DNA from: CAYLLN01 sp036496265
GTDB lineage: Bacteria > Planctomycetota > Planctomycetia > Pirellulales > Pirellulaceae
Direction: 5' to 3'
Length of the DNA stretch: 64,000 nucleotides
Assembly (NCBI GenBank): GCA_036496265.1
Contig: DASXLL010000162.1
Location: forward strand, 6,971 to 70,970
Shown here: positions 43,431 through 51,377 of the stretch, piece after piece
Layout: every line of letters starts with the position of its first letter
How positions within the stretch are numbered: position 1 is the first letter of the stretch
The notes under the pieces: model-generated
Told to the model about the DNA's origin: nothing
What the model saw: only the letters and a program-made list of their open reading frames with translations
The model's database searches: none
Made by a program: the position numbers and the translations under genes

Positions 43431-43492
43431 GCTCCCTCTCCCTCTGGGAGACGGGGCACCCGCGGCGCAGCCGTGGGTCGGGGGTGAGGGTA
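43431..43492. repeat. CCCTCTCCCTCTGGGAG repeat
   Basis: A repeat of the CCCTCACCC family in the opposite orientation to 11072 (GTGAGGGTAG at its right end). It lies between kdsA and the next gene and would be translated if the latter started at 43411. Confidence 0.55.
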
Positions 43493-43494
43493 GT

Positions 43495-45270
43495 GTGCGT
43501 CGCCGACGCCTCAGTTTGCCGCTTGCCCTCGTAATCGCTTTTGCAGCCGGCTGCACGACCAACACCGAGCTGGCACAGACCACGAAAGCCTCCACACCGA
43601 CGAACGCCGGCGCGGAAAATTTGACGCTGGCGCTGGACTCGCTCCGCAAGCTGTCGGAAGCCGACGACTACCAGCCGGCGCAGCGGACGATCTTTTATCT
43701 CAATCAGTGGCTGTCGGCCGAGCCGGCGGCTGCCGGCGCTTGGGAGCCCGACCGGCTGATTCGTAGCTTGCCGCGGGCGCTCCGTGAGTTGCCGACGGCG
43801 GACCCCCAGAAGCCGGACGATCAGCCGTGGATCAAGGACCTCTCGAAGCTGCAATTCCACGGCGACGATCTGGACGAGATTCAGTATCTGCAGCAGAACC
43901 AGTGGCTGCACGATGTGGCTGAGCACGTCCGTCGCGAGCCGCCGACGCCGCGATTGAAGCCCTGGCTCAAGGAAATTGAAGCGAGCGTTGGCTTGCCGGA
44001 GGCGGAGCAGTTAGCGACGGCCGAGCGATTGCTCGATTGGACGACGCGGAACATCCAACTGGATTCCTTGCCGCCCATGCCGAAGGAACCGCTGGCGACA
44101 GCGGGGACGCCGGAAGCGGCGCTGCCTTCGGCGCGGGGCGAAATCGGCCCTGGTTATGGCCACACGCCGCTGGAAATCCTGCTCTATGGACACGGCGATG
44201 CCCAGGAGCGAGCCCGCATCTTCATCTTGCTGTGCCGGCAGGTAGGAATCGACGCGGTGATGCTCGCGTTTCCGGAAGAGCAATCCACAAGTCGCCGCGG
44301 TTGGCTGCCGGCCGCCCTCATCGGCGGCAAATTGTATTTGTTTGATACGGCTCTGGGTCTGCCAATTCCTGGAGCGGAGGGCAAAGGGATTGCGACGCTG
44401 GATCAGGTGCGCAAAGATCTGGCGATATTGCGGCAGCTCGATGTCAAAGGTGTCGGAGAATATCCGGTTACGCCAAGCGATTTCAAACAGGGCATTTGGG
44501 CGCTGATTGATGCGGAGCCGCCGGCTCTGTCGCGGCGGATGGCATTGCTTTCGGCGTCGATGCCGAGTGCCACGAAGCTAGCGCTCGCTACACAGCCCAG
44601 CCAGATTGAAGCTGCGATGCGCAAATCGAATTCCATCGATGGGGTCAGTCTCTGGCGCGTTCCGTTCGACGCGTTGATGTACCGCGTCGGCCGAGAGCAA
44701 CGGGCCGGCAACGATCAGCACCTCGCCGCCCAGCTAACGCTCATGCGGTTTCTGTTTCAGCCCGATCGACCATTGCTGAAAGGTCGCAATTTGCACCTGC
44801 AAGGCCGTTTTGAGAACGAGGATCGCAAGGCTGGAGCGCGATCGCTGTATCTGCAGTGTCGCAAGTCGGACCGCGAGATCGACGCCCTCGTCACGAATGA
44901 GTTTTACCGCAAGATGGCCGGAATCGAGCGTCAACTGCCGGAAAATCCGCAGCAGCGGGAGGCGGCGATCAAAGCAATCAGTGACGTGGCTCGCCTGGAA
45001 AAGTTTTATGCGACGTTTTGGCTCGGCCTGACGTATTTCGAGGCCGGCCGGTACGACGCGGCCATCGAGTGGCTGGGCGAGCGGACCGTGCAAGTGTCGC
45101 CGCCCAGTCCCTGGACGCCGGCCGCGCGCTACAACTTGTCGCGGTGTTACGAGCAGCTTGGGAAGCTCGACCTCGCGCGGCAGTGGCTCGAGTCGGACAA
45201 GGACTCGCCCCAGCGGCTGGGAAACATGGTGCGCGCGCGAATGCTAAAGGCTGAGACATCGAGCGAGTGA
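43495..45270 (+). CDS. Lipoprotein with transglutaminase-like and TPR-like regions
   Basis: A 591-residue protein started at GTG (MRRRRLSLPLALVIAFAAGC), a lipoprotein signal with Cys 20; a TTG 28 codons upstream would add repeat-derived residues. The middle region resembles a transglutaminase core: LEILLYGHGDAQERARIFIL and QVGIDAVMLAF, with Ala where the nucleophile Cys is expected. The C-terminal part has a TPR-like pair, FWLGLTYFEAGRYDAAIEWL and NLSRCYEQLGKLDLARQWLE. Probably a periplasmic binding or scaffold protein. Confidence 0.68.
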   Translation: MRRRRLSLPLALVIAFAAGCTTNTELAQTTKASTPTNAGAENLTLALDSLRKLSEADDYQPAQRTIFYLNQWLSAEPAAAGAWEPDRLIRSLPRALRELPTADPQKPDDQPWIKDLSKLQFHGDDLDEIQYLQQNQWLHDVAEHVRREPPTPRLKPWLKEIEASVGLPEAEQLATAERLLDWTTRNIQLDSLPPMPKEPLATAGTPEAALPSARGEIGPGYGHTPLEILLYGHGDAQERARIFILLCRQVGIDAVMLAFPEEQSTSRRGWLPAALIGGKLYLFDTALGLPIPGAEGKGIATLDQVRKDLAILRQLDVKGVGEYPVTPSDFKQGIWALIDAEPPALSRRMALLSASMPSATKLALATQPSQIEAAMRKSNSIDGVSLWRVPFDALMYRVGREQRAGNDQHLAAQLTLMRFLFQPDRPLLKGRNLHLQGRFENEDRKAGARSLYLQCRKSDREIDALVTNEFYRKMAGIERQLPENPQQREAAIKAISDVARLEKFYATFWLGLTYFEAGRYDAAIEWLGERTVQVSPPSPWTPAARYNLSRCYEQLGKLDLARQWLESDKDSPQRLGNMVRARMLKAETSSE

Positions 45271-45280
45271 CTCGTTCGGC

Positions 45281-45342
45281 GCTCGTTTAACGGGGAGCCG
45301 AAGGCGACCCTGCTCGTTTAACGGGGAGCCGAAGGCGACCCT
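45281..45342. repeat. Perfect tandem repeat of 31 bp, two copies
   Basis: The unit starts GCTCGTTTAACGGGGAGCCG and ends GGCGACCCT; both copies are identical. It fills most of the 76 bp between the convergent lipoprotein and Rieske/DUF59 genes. A terminator role is possible but no T-run is present. Confidence 0.8.
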
Positions 45343-45346
45343 AACC

Positions 45347-46123
45347 TTAGAAGATGCCCAGCTGGTCGCGGGCATCTTGCGTCATCTTGTCGGGCGTCCA
45401 GGGCGGGTCGAGAACGATTTTGATTTCCACGTCGCCCATGCCGGGGAGTGCCCCGAGAACTTGCTTGCTGTTGGCGATGAGCTGCGGGCCGGCGGGGCAC
45501 ATGGGGCTGGTCATCGTCATGTCGATCTTGCACTTGATCTTGCCTTCGTCGGCGGGAATGAGATCGACGTTATAGATCAGCCCCAGATCGATGATGTTGA
45601 TGAACAGCTCGGGATCGATGACCTTTTTGAGCTCTTCGCGAACGAGATCTTCGCTCAGATGGCCGGCCGCCGCAACCGGCAGGCCCGGCTCGCTGGCCTG
45701 TGTGGGCTCTGGTGTTCGCAAATCGTGGTTCGGTGCCTGGCCCGGAGCGGCGATCGCCGGCGCCGTCTGGCCCGGGGGCTGCCATTCGACGGTTTTTCCT
45801 ATTTCACCCGGCTCGCACAATCGAATAAGGATGTTGTCGCCTTCGAGCTTCACCTCATGCGCGGCGGTATCGACCGTTGCCGGCATCGTGAGGGCTTTGC
45901 CATTACGGATATCGAACTTTGCGCCGTGACGGGGGCAGGCAATCGTATGATCATCGAGCCGGCCCTCAGAAAGCGGCCCGCCGTCGTGGGTACAAACGTC
46001 GTCGATGCAGAAGTATTCGCCATTTACCTTAAACAGGACGACAATGCGATCCTCGACCTCAACCAGCATTTGGCCAGGGTCGGAGAGGTCGGTCGTTTTA
46101 GCGACAGCAACAAAATCGGTCAT
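45347..46123 (-). CDS. Fusion of Rieske 2Fe-2S and DUF59 (SufT/MIP18-like) domains
   Basis: A 258-residue cytoplasmic protein. Residues 1-105 are a Rieske ferredoxin domain with CTHDGG and CPRHGAKFD. After a Pro/Ala-rich linker, about residues 155-258 are a DUF59/MIP18 domain (IDPELFINIIDLGLIYNV, MTSPMCPAGP, VLDPPWTPDKMTQDAR), a family that aids Fe-S cluster maturation. It is the last gene of the sufR-sufD operon. The fusion suggests an electron-supplying maturation factor; this is inference. SufT-type alone is the safe call. Confidence 0.88.
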   Translation of the reverse strand: MTDFVAVAKTTDLSDPGQMLVEVEDRIVVLFKVNGEYFCIDDVCTHDGGPLSEGRLDDHTIACPRHGAKFDIRNGKALTMPATVDTAAHEVKLEGDNILIRLCEPGEIGKTVEWQPPGQTAPAIAAPGQAPNHDLRTPEPTQASEPGLPVAAAGHLSEDLVREELKKVIDPELFINIIDLGLIYNVDLIPADEGKIKCKIDMTMTSPMCPAGPQLIANSKQVLGALPGMGDVEIKIVLDPPWTPDKMTQDARDQLGIF

Positions 46124-46130
46124 TGCCTAT

Positions 46131-46403
46131 TTATCCACGATAGATGTCTTTGCGATCGCCAATACGATGTACGATGACTTCGTGCTTCACATCATCGATT
46201 TCGTAAAGTATTCGATAATTTCCTGACTTCTTCCGATAAAGATTCTGATCTGAAACAGCGAGCTTCTTCGTACCGGACCCTCGCGGCTCCTTCACGACAG
46301 CAGCAATTGCATTTTTCAGTTGCTGGAGAATTTTTCCGGAGAAACGATCTAGATCCCGCTTGGCATGTGGCGACAACACAGGCGTGTAGCGCTTGTTCCT
46401 CAT
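46131..46403 (-). CDS. RelE/ParE family toxin
   Basis: A 90-residue protein with the RelE pattern: LSPHAKRDLDRFSGKILQQL, KLAVSDQNLYRKKSGNYRIL and EVIVHRIGDRKDIYR. Family members cleave ribosome-bound mRNA or inhibit gyrase. It lies within the suf operon, with its start overlapping the stop of the preceding gene as ATGA and its stop 7 bp before the Rieske gene. A typical antitoxin is not present. Confidence 0.82.
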   Translation of the reverse strand: MRNKRYTPVLSPHAKRDLDRFSGKILQQLKNAIAAVVKEPRGSGTKKLAVSDQNLYRKKSGNYRILYEIDDVKHEVIVHRIGDRKDIYRG

Positions 46404-46912
46404 CGCCGAGGCCTTCGGGTCCGACTTGTCCGCTGAGCAAAATACGCATCCACGCTGATGCGCGGTTCAGGTTCAAGCTTGGAAGCCGCCACCATAGCCA
46501 CGTCAATAAGGTCTTCTAGCATTTCCTCCACAAAAGGAAGCAGGAATTTCTTTTCGGCTGGAGAACAGTCGTTGAAAGCCTGAAATCGGCGACGGGCATG
46601 CGAATCCAATCCTTCAGGAGTCTGTCCTAGCTCCCAAAATTCCTCTGTATCCCAATAGCACACTCCGAATCCTTTGGAAACTAGCAACGCGGCTTGTGTC
46701 ACCTGTCCTGAATCTTGCGGACCGAAGCCAGGCTCGTAAGTTCCCGTAAAGAAAGGACCGAGAACGACGCGGCCCGTTAGCAAGCCGGTCCCTCGCAGCT
46801 CACGAACCAGCTTGTTGGCGCGCTCAATCTTTGCCTCGGCTTGTTCCATGTCATGCCTGATCTGGACGTTCAATGAAGCAAGCTGCTCGGCCATATCATC
46901 GAGTCGACTCAT
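46400..46912 (-). CDS. Unknown protein coupled to a RelE toxin
   Basis: A 170-residue soluble protein. The N-terminus looks like a coiled coil (LDDMAEQLASLNVQIRHDME and onward to residue 40). The rest has GRVVLGPFFTGTYEPGFGPQ, a WDTEEFWELG stretch and a helical LPFVEEMLEDLIDVAMVAAS. No ribbon-helix-helix or HTH antitoxin motif was seen. Translational coupling to the downstream RelE gene and the position in the suf operon suggest either an unusual antitoxin or an unrelated cluster-linked protein. Not recognised. Confidence 0.6.
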   Translation of the reverse strand: MSRLDDMAEQLASLNVQIRHDMEQAEAKIERANKLVRELRGTGLLTGRVVLGPFFTGTYEPGFGPQDSGQVTQAALLVSKGFGVCYWDTEEFWELGQTPEGLDSHARRRFQAFNDCSPAEKKFLLPFVEEMLEDLIDVAMVAASKLEPEPRISVDAYFAQRTSRTRRPRR

Positions 46913-46930
46913 GCTTTTCTCCCCGCGCCA

Positions 46931-48268
46931 TTATGCATACTCGCGCACGCGACGCAAAATCGCCTGGCCCAGCGCGTCGCGGACGCTTTCGATTGTGATG
47001 CGGTCGAAAATCTGCTGAAAGAAGCCGCTGACGATCAGCCGGGTGGCTTCCTTGCGAGTGAGGCCGCGGGATTGCGCGTAAAAAATGAGCTCTTCATCGA
47101 CTTTGCCGCTGGTGGATCCGTGGGTGCAGCGGACGTCGTCGCATTGGATTTCCAGGCCAGGAATCGAGTCGGCGCGAGCGCTGGACGAGAGCAGCAGGTT
47201 GTCGTTGCGCTGGTAGCCGTTGGTTTTCACCGCCAGCGGATCGACCTTGATCATGCCCCGCCAAACTGTGCGCGACTGATCTTGCAGGGCTGACTTGTAG
47301 AGAAAATCGCTGCGACAGTCAGGAGCGGCATGGTGCTGCAGTGTGTGATACGAGATGTGCTGCTTGCCTTCGGTGAAGAGCACGCCGTTGACCTGACTTT
47401 CCGCGCCACGGCCGACGAGTTCGACGTGCTGATTCACCTTCGACAGGCGGCTGCCAATGGCGGCGATCGTCCATTGAATCGACGCATCGCGGCCGACGAT
47501 GGCTTTTTGGTGGGCGAAGTGCCAGGTGCCATGCCCCCAGTTTTGTAGCGAGACTAGTCGCAGCCGGGAGGACGGGGCGAGAATGACTTCCGTCGCGCCA
47601 CAGTGGAAACCGGCGCTCGTGGGCGTGTCGCTGGCGGTCTCGCACATGATTGCCGCTTCGGCGCCCTCTTCGAGGACGATGAGCGTGTGGCCGAAATCCG
47701 CGCCGCCGCTGGTCAAAGCAGAGAGGCAATGCAGCGGCTCGTCGATGACCACATTGCGAGGTACATAGAGCAATTGACCGCCCGACCAGCAGGCGGCGTG
47801 CAGGGCGGAGAATTTGTCGTAATTGGGATCGACAGCGCGGGTGAAGAGATGTTTTTTGACGACGTCGCCGTGCGTGTTGATTAGCTCGTCGAGACTGCCG
47901 AAGAGAACACCCTTTTGGGACCATTTGGAATTCAGACGGGAAGCGGCGGGACTGCTGTTGACCGCCGTGGTATCGCCGGCGAGGGAGACGCCTTCCGTTA
48001 GCACGGCCCTCGCTACCAAAGCCTGGGAGGGCGAGGCTCCCGCCGAGCCGTCACTATTCGACATGGGCAGCGAGTACTGATTCAACTTGAACAGCCGGAT
48101 GTCGGTCCGAATCCACTCTTCATCGCTCCGCTGCGGCCAATCCTTTTCGCAGAACAACTGCCACGCCTCGCGACGTTGCTGGATCGACCAGGCCGGCTCT
48201 TTTCGCGCGTGCAGAAACTCTTCGAACGATTGTTGGCCGAAAGCGGACTGGGAGAGCGTGGCGGGCAT
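46931..48268 (-). CDS. sufD: Fe-S cluster assembly protein SufD
   Basis: A 445-residue protein with the SufBD fold: VLFGSLDELINTHGDVVKKH, ALHAACWSGGQLLYVPRNVV and, near the end, RCTHGSTSGKVDEELIFYAQ with SRGLTRKEATRLIVSGF. It is a subunit of the SufBCD scaffold that builds Fe-S clusters. Residues 74-82 (GSAGASPSQ) are encoded by a REP-like repeat shared with the hydrolase at 11.7 kb. The start MPATLSQ was preferred; the upstream frame is in a repeat. Downstream of sufB by 102 bp. Confidence 0.9.
   Translation of the reverse strand: MPATLSQSAFGQQSFEEFLHARKEPAWSIQQRREAWQLFCEKDWPQRSDEEWIRTDIRLFKLNQYSLPMSNSDGSAGASPSQALVARAVLTEGVSLAGDTTAVNSSPAASRLNSKWSQKGVLFGSLDELINTHGDVVKKHLFTRAVDPNYDKFSALHAACWSGGQLLYVPRNVVIDEPLHCLSALTSGGADFGHTLIVLEEGAEAAIMCETASDTPTSAGFHCGATEVILAPSSRLRLVSLQNWGHGTWHFAHQKAIVGRDASIQWTIAAIGSRLSKVNQHVELVGRGAESQVNGVLFTEGKQHISYHTLQHHAAPDCRSDFLYKSALQDQSRTVWRGMIKVDPLAVKTNGYQRNDNLLLSSSARADSIPGLEIQCDDVRCTHGSTSGKVDEELIFYAQSRGLTRKEATRLIVSGFFQQIFDRITIESVRDALGQAILRRVREYA
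48024..48049. repeat. REP-like repeat inside sufD
   Basis: Reads TGGGAGGGCGAGGCTCCCGC then CGAGCC on the plus strand. On the coding strand it begins GGCTCGGCGGGAGCCTCG and is 24/26 identical to the repeat in the hydrolase gene, in the same frame. Confidence 0.75.
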
Positions 48269-48278
48269 TTTTCGTTTT

Positions 48279-48366
48279 GTAGGGAACGGCCTCTGTGCCG
48301 TTCCGAGATCGTTCGAATCGAGCGTCAATCGGTGGTGCACGGAACGCCACGGAGGGCGTTCTCTAC
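48279..48366. repeat. BIME between sufB and sufD
   Basis: The left arm begins GTAGGGAACGGCCTCTGTG (stem GGAACGGC/GCCGTTCC) and the right arm, in inverse orientation, is GGAACGCCACGGAGGGCG then TTCTCTAC. It lies in the 102-bp gap between the two genes and ends 5 bp before the sufB stop. Confidence 0.75.
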
Positions 48367-48370
48367 AGCG

Positions 48371-49789
48371 CTATCCCACTGAGCCTTCCATCTGCAGTTG
48401 AATTAGCCGATTCATCTCGACGGCGTATTCCATGGGCAGCTCCTTGACGAGCGGCTCAATGAAGCCGTTGACGATCATGGCGCTGGCTTCGTCTTCGGAG
48501 AGACCGCGGCTCATGAGATAAAAGAGCTGTTCTTCACCGATGCGGGAGACGCTGGCCTCATGGCCGACAGAAACATCTTGCTCGGCGATCTCAATATAGG
48601 GATAGGTGTCGCTACGGCTCTTGGCATCGAGAATCAGCGCGTCGCAGACGACATTGGTTTTAACGTTCTTCGCGCCCTTCTCGACTTTCACGAGACCGCG
48701 ATAGCTGGCCCGGCCGCCATTTTTGCTGATCGACTTGCTGATGATCTGGCCGCTGGTATTCGGAGCGCAGTGGACGAGCTTTGCCCCGGCATCTTGATGC
48801 TGCCCCGCGCCGGCGAAGGCGATGGAGAGAATTTCGCCGCGAGCTCCGGGCTCCATCATATAGACGGCCGGATATTTCATCGTCAGGCGGCTGCCGAGGT
48901 TGCCGTCGATCCACTCCATCGTCGCGTCGGCATAGGCCATGGCCCGCTTCGTAACGAGGTTGTAGATGTTATTGGCCCAGTTTTGAATCGTCGTATAGCG
49001 GCAGCGAGCCCCGCGTTTGACGATGATCTCGACGACGGCCGAGTGCAGACTCTCGCTGGAATACATCGGGGCTGTGCAGCCCTCGACGTAATGCACGCTC
49101 GCTCCTTCATCGACGATGATTAGCGTCCGCTCAAACTGGCCCATCCGCTCGGCGTTGATGCGGAAATAGGCCTGCAGCGGGAAGTCGATCTTCACGCCCT
49201 TGGGGATGTAAATGAACGAGCCACCGGACCAGACGGCCGAATTCAACGCTGCGAACTTGTTGTCGTCGGCCGGGATGACCGTGGCCAGATATTCCTTGAC
49301 GAGCTCGGGATGCTCGCGGACGGCCGAATCGGTATCGGTGAAGATCACGCCCTTCTTGGCGAGATCTTCTTTCAGCGAGCCATAGACAACTTCGCTCTCG
49401 AACTGGGCTTTCACGCCCGAGAGGAATTTTTTCTCCGCCTCGGGAATTCCCAGGCGGTCGAACGTCTTCTTGATCTCTTCGGGCACATCGTCCCAGGTTT
49501 TGCCCTGGTGATCGGCCGGTTTGAGATAGTAGTAGATGTCCTGAAAATCGAGGGCGATGTCGCCGCCCCACTTCGGCATCTTCTTCGTGAAGAAAATCTC
49601 GAGCGCCTTCAGCCGGAACTGGCGCATCCAGTCCGGCTCGTTTTTCATGTCCGAGATTTGGCCGACGATTTCCGCATCGAGGCCCTTGCGGGCGCGGAAA
49701 ACCGGCTTCGACTCGGTGTGAAAATCGTATTTGTTGATCTCGCCGATCGGATCGGCGGAGAGCGTCGGGCTGAGAATATCGGTAGCCAT
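48371..49789 (-). CDS. sufB: Fe-S cluster assembly scaffold SufB
   Basis: A 472-residue protein with the SufB signatures: SVHYVEGCTAPMYSSESLHS, SIAFAGAGQHQDAGAKLVHC, NTSGQIISKSISKNGGRASY and VGHEASVSRIGEEQLFYLMS. It is the scaffold on which SufBCD forms 4Fe-4S clusters. Cys, Asp and Glu residues in these segments are candidates for cluster binding. It is placed between sufC and sufD, the canonical order. The chosen start MATDILSPT is the first ATG of the frame. Confidence 0.96.
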   Translation of the reverse strand: MATDILSPTLSADPIGEINKYDFHTESKPVFRARKGLDAEIVGQISDMKNEPDWMRQFRLKALEIFFTKKMPKWGGDIALDFQDIYYYLKPADHQGKTWDDVPEEIKKTFDRLGIPEAEKKFLSGVKAQFESEVVYGSLKEDLAKKGVIFTDTDSAVREHPELVKEYLATVIPADDNKFAALNSAVWSGGSFIYIPKGVKIDFPLQAYFRINAERMGQFERTLIIVDEGASVHYVEGCTAPMYSSESLHSAVVEIIVKRGARCRYTTIQNWANNIYNLVTKRAMAYADATMEWIDGNLGSRLTMKYPAVYMMEPGARGEILSIAFAGAGQHQDAGAKLVHCAPNTSGQIISKSISKNGGRASYRGLVKVEKGAKNVKTNVVCDALILDAKSRSDTYPYIEIAEQDVSVGHEASVSRIGEEQLFYLMSRGLSEDEASAMIVNGFIEPLVKELPMEYAVEMNRLIQLQMEGSVG

Positions 49790-49810
49790 GATATGGTCTT
49801 TATTTTCGTG

Positions 49811-50641
49811 CTAGGCGACCGCTGCTGCGGCCGCTTCTTCTTTTTCGAGCATCTGGCGATTCGCTTCTTCGGCGTCCGGATACGTTTGCCGGATGCGGTC
49901 ATAACCGCTGCTGTGCAATTCGTTCGCCAGGTCGATGCCGCCGGTTTCGACGATGCGGCCGCCCAGCATCACATGGGTAAAGTCGGGTGGATTGTGCTCC
50001 AGCAACTTGTCGTGATGCGTGATGATTAGCAGGCCCATTTTCTCGCGGCCGATTTCGGCGATTGATTGACTGGCCAGGCGGACGGCGTCGGCATCAAGGC
50101 CGCTATCGGTCTCGTCGAGAATCGCAATCTTCGGCTGCAACATCGCGAGTTGCAAAATCTCGGCCCGCTTCATTTCACCGCCGGAAAAACCATCGTTGAC
50201 ATAGCGGCGGGCAAACTCCGGATCCATGCGGAGCTGTTCCATCTTGCCCTTGAGCTCCTTGCGGAACTCACGCATCGGCATCAGCTCTTCGCCTTCTTTG
50301 CGTTCGGGATGGCGAACGTTCGTCGCCGCGTGACGCAGGAAGTCGGCCATCTTCACGCCGGGAATCGCCACCGGTCGCTGGAAGGCATAGAACAGCCCCA
50401 GGCGAGCCCGTTCGTCAGCCGCCTTCTCGAGCAGGTCTTCGCCATTGAGCGTCATCGAGCCGGCGGTCACCTCGTATTTGGGGTGACCCATGATGACGAG
50501 GCCCAGCGTGCTTTTGCCCGAGCCGTTCGGGCCCATCAGCGCGTGCGTCTCGCCGCGTTTGATCGTGAGGTTCACGCCGCGAAGGATTGGCTTGCCTTCG
50601 ACGCCGGCGTGCAGGTTTTCGATCTGAAGCGTATCGGTCAT
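49811..50641 (-). CDS. sufC: Fe-S cluster assembly ATPase SufC
   Basis: A 276-residue ABC-type ATPase: Walker A GPNGSGKST, signature FSGGEMKR, Walker B IAILDETDSGLDADAV and the IITHHDKLL switch. It drives cluster assembly in the SufBCD complex. The C-terminus has an extra acidic/Ala-rich tail (LEKEEAAAAAVA). It lies between nuoB and sufB, with gaps of 11 and 21 bp, so it should be in one transcript with them. Confidence 0.97.
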   Translation of the reverse strand: MTDTLQIENLHAGVEGKPILRGVNLTIKRGETHALMGPNGSGKSTLGLVIMGHPKYEVTAGSMTLNGEDLLEKAADERARLGLFYAFQRPVAIPGVKMADFLRHAATNVRHPERKEGEELMPMREFRKELKGKMEQLRMDPEFARRYVNDGFSGGEMKRAEILQLAMLQPKIAILDETDSGLDADAVRLASQSIAEIGREKMGLLIITHHDKLLEHNPPDFTHVMLGGRIVETGGIDLANELHSSGYDRIRQTYPDAEEANRQMLEKEEAAAAAVA

Positions 50642-50652
50642 TGGATCGTTAG

Positions 50653-51294
50653 CTATCCCGTTATCTTCTGGTGATCGTAAAGCGGCACTCCGCCTTCCAC
50701 GGCTGGCTCGACATAACCGCTGTGATGCGGAATCGGCAATTCGTCCTCGGTTTTTGGCCCCACAGCCAAAAAGCCTTCGTTTCCGCCCCTTTTCCGGCCC
50801 ATTTTGTGGCCGCGAATCTTGTCTTGAATGCGCATCAGGCCTTCGAGCAACGCCTCAGGCCGCGGCGGGCAGCCGGGAACATACACATCGACGGGCACAA
50901 CCAGATCGACGCCCTTCACGACGTGATAGCCCCATTTGAAATACGGCCCACCACCAACGGTGCAAGCGCCCATCGCAATCACGAATTTCGGATCGGGCAT
51001 CATGTTGTAAAGTCGGCGGACGCGGCTGGCCATTTTGTACGTCACAGTGCCGGCGACAATCATCAAATCGGCTTGCCGGGGCGTTGCCCGAAATGCGCCG
51101 GCGCCGAAGCGGTCCATGTCATAGCGGCTCGCGCCGGCGGCCATCATTTCAATCGCACAGCAAGCGAGACCGAACGTCATCGGCCAGATGCTCGCTTGGC
51201 GGCCCCAGTTGATCGCCTGTTCCAGCGTCGTCGTAATGACGCCTTCTTCCAGGCGACCTTCAATCCACGGCTGAACTCGGATGTTTTGGCTCAT
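50653..51294 (-). CDS. nuoB: NADH-quinone oxidoreductase subunit B
   Basis: A 213-residue complex I subunit that binds cluster N2. The signature ASIWPMTFGLACCAIEMMAA carries the Cys pair, with MGACTVGGGPY and VYVPGCPPRPEALLEG for the other cluster Cys residues. The start MSQNIRVQ was preferred; the upstream frame is in a REP pair. It lies between sufR and sufC in the suf operon, far from nuoI at 1.1 kb. The C-terminal 30 residues after KMGRKRGGNEGF are less typical. A similar fold (hydrogenase small subunit) is excluded by the motif set. Confidence 0.92.
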   Translation of the reverse strand: MSQNIRVQPWIEGRLEEGVITTTLEQAINWGRQASIWPMTFGLACCAIEMMAAGASRYDMDRFGAGAFRATPRQADLMIVAGTVTYKMASRVRRLYNMMPDPKFVIAMGACTVGGGPYFKWGYHVVKGVDLVVPVDVYVPGCPPRPEALLEGLMRIQDKIRGHKMGRKRGGNEGFLAVGPKTEDELPIPHHSGYVEPAVEGGVPLYDHQKITG

Positions 51295-51298
51295 TGTT

Positions 51299-51377
51299 GT
51301 AGGAGCCGCCGGCCCGGCGGCTCCAGAATTCAAAGGTTTATTGGTGTCGTTGGTCCCGCCGAGCCGGCGGGACGTAC
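51299..51377. repeat. BIME spanning the sufR 3' end and the gap to nuoB
   Basis: The first hairpin begins GTAGGAGCCGCCGGCCCGG (stem GGAGCCGCC/GGCGGCTCC). The second is GGTCCCGCCGAGCCGGCGG then GACGTAC, 24/26 identical to the inverse arm in xerC. The two stems show matched base changes. The second one is translated as the sufR tail (PVRPAGSAGPTT). Confidence 0.8.

Noticed and set aside
45281..45342. Tandem 31-bp repeat as a CRISPR array
   Set aside because: Only two adjacent units with no spacers, and no cas gene in the window.
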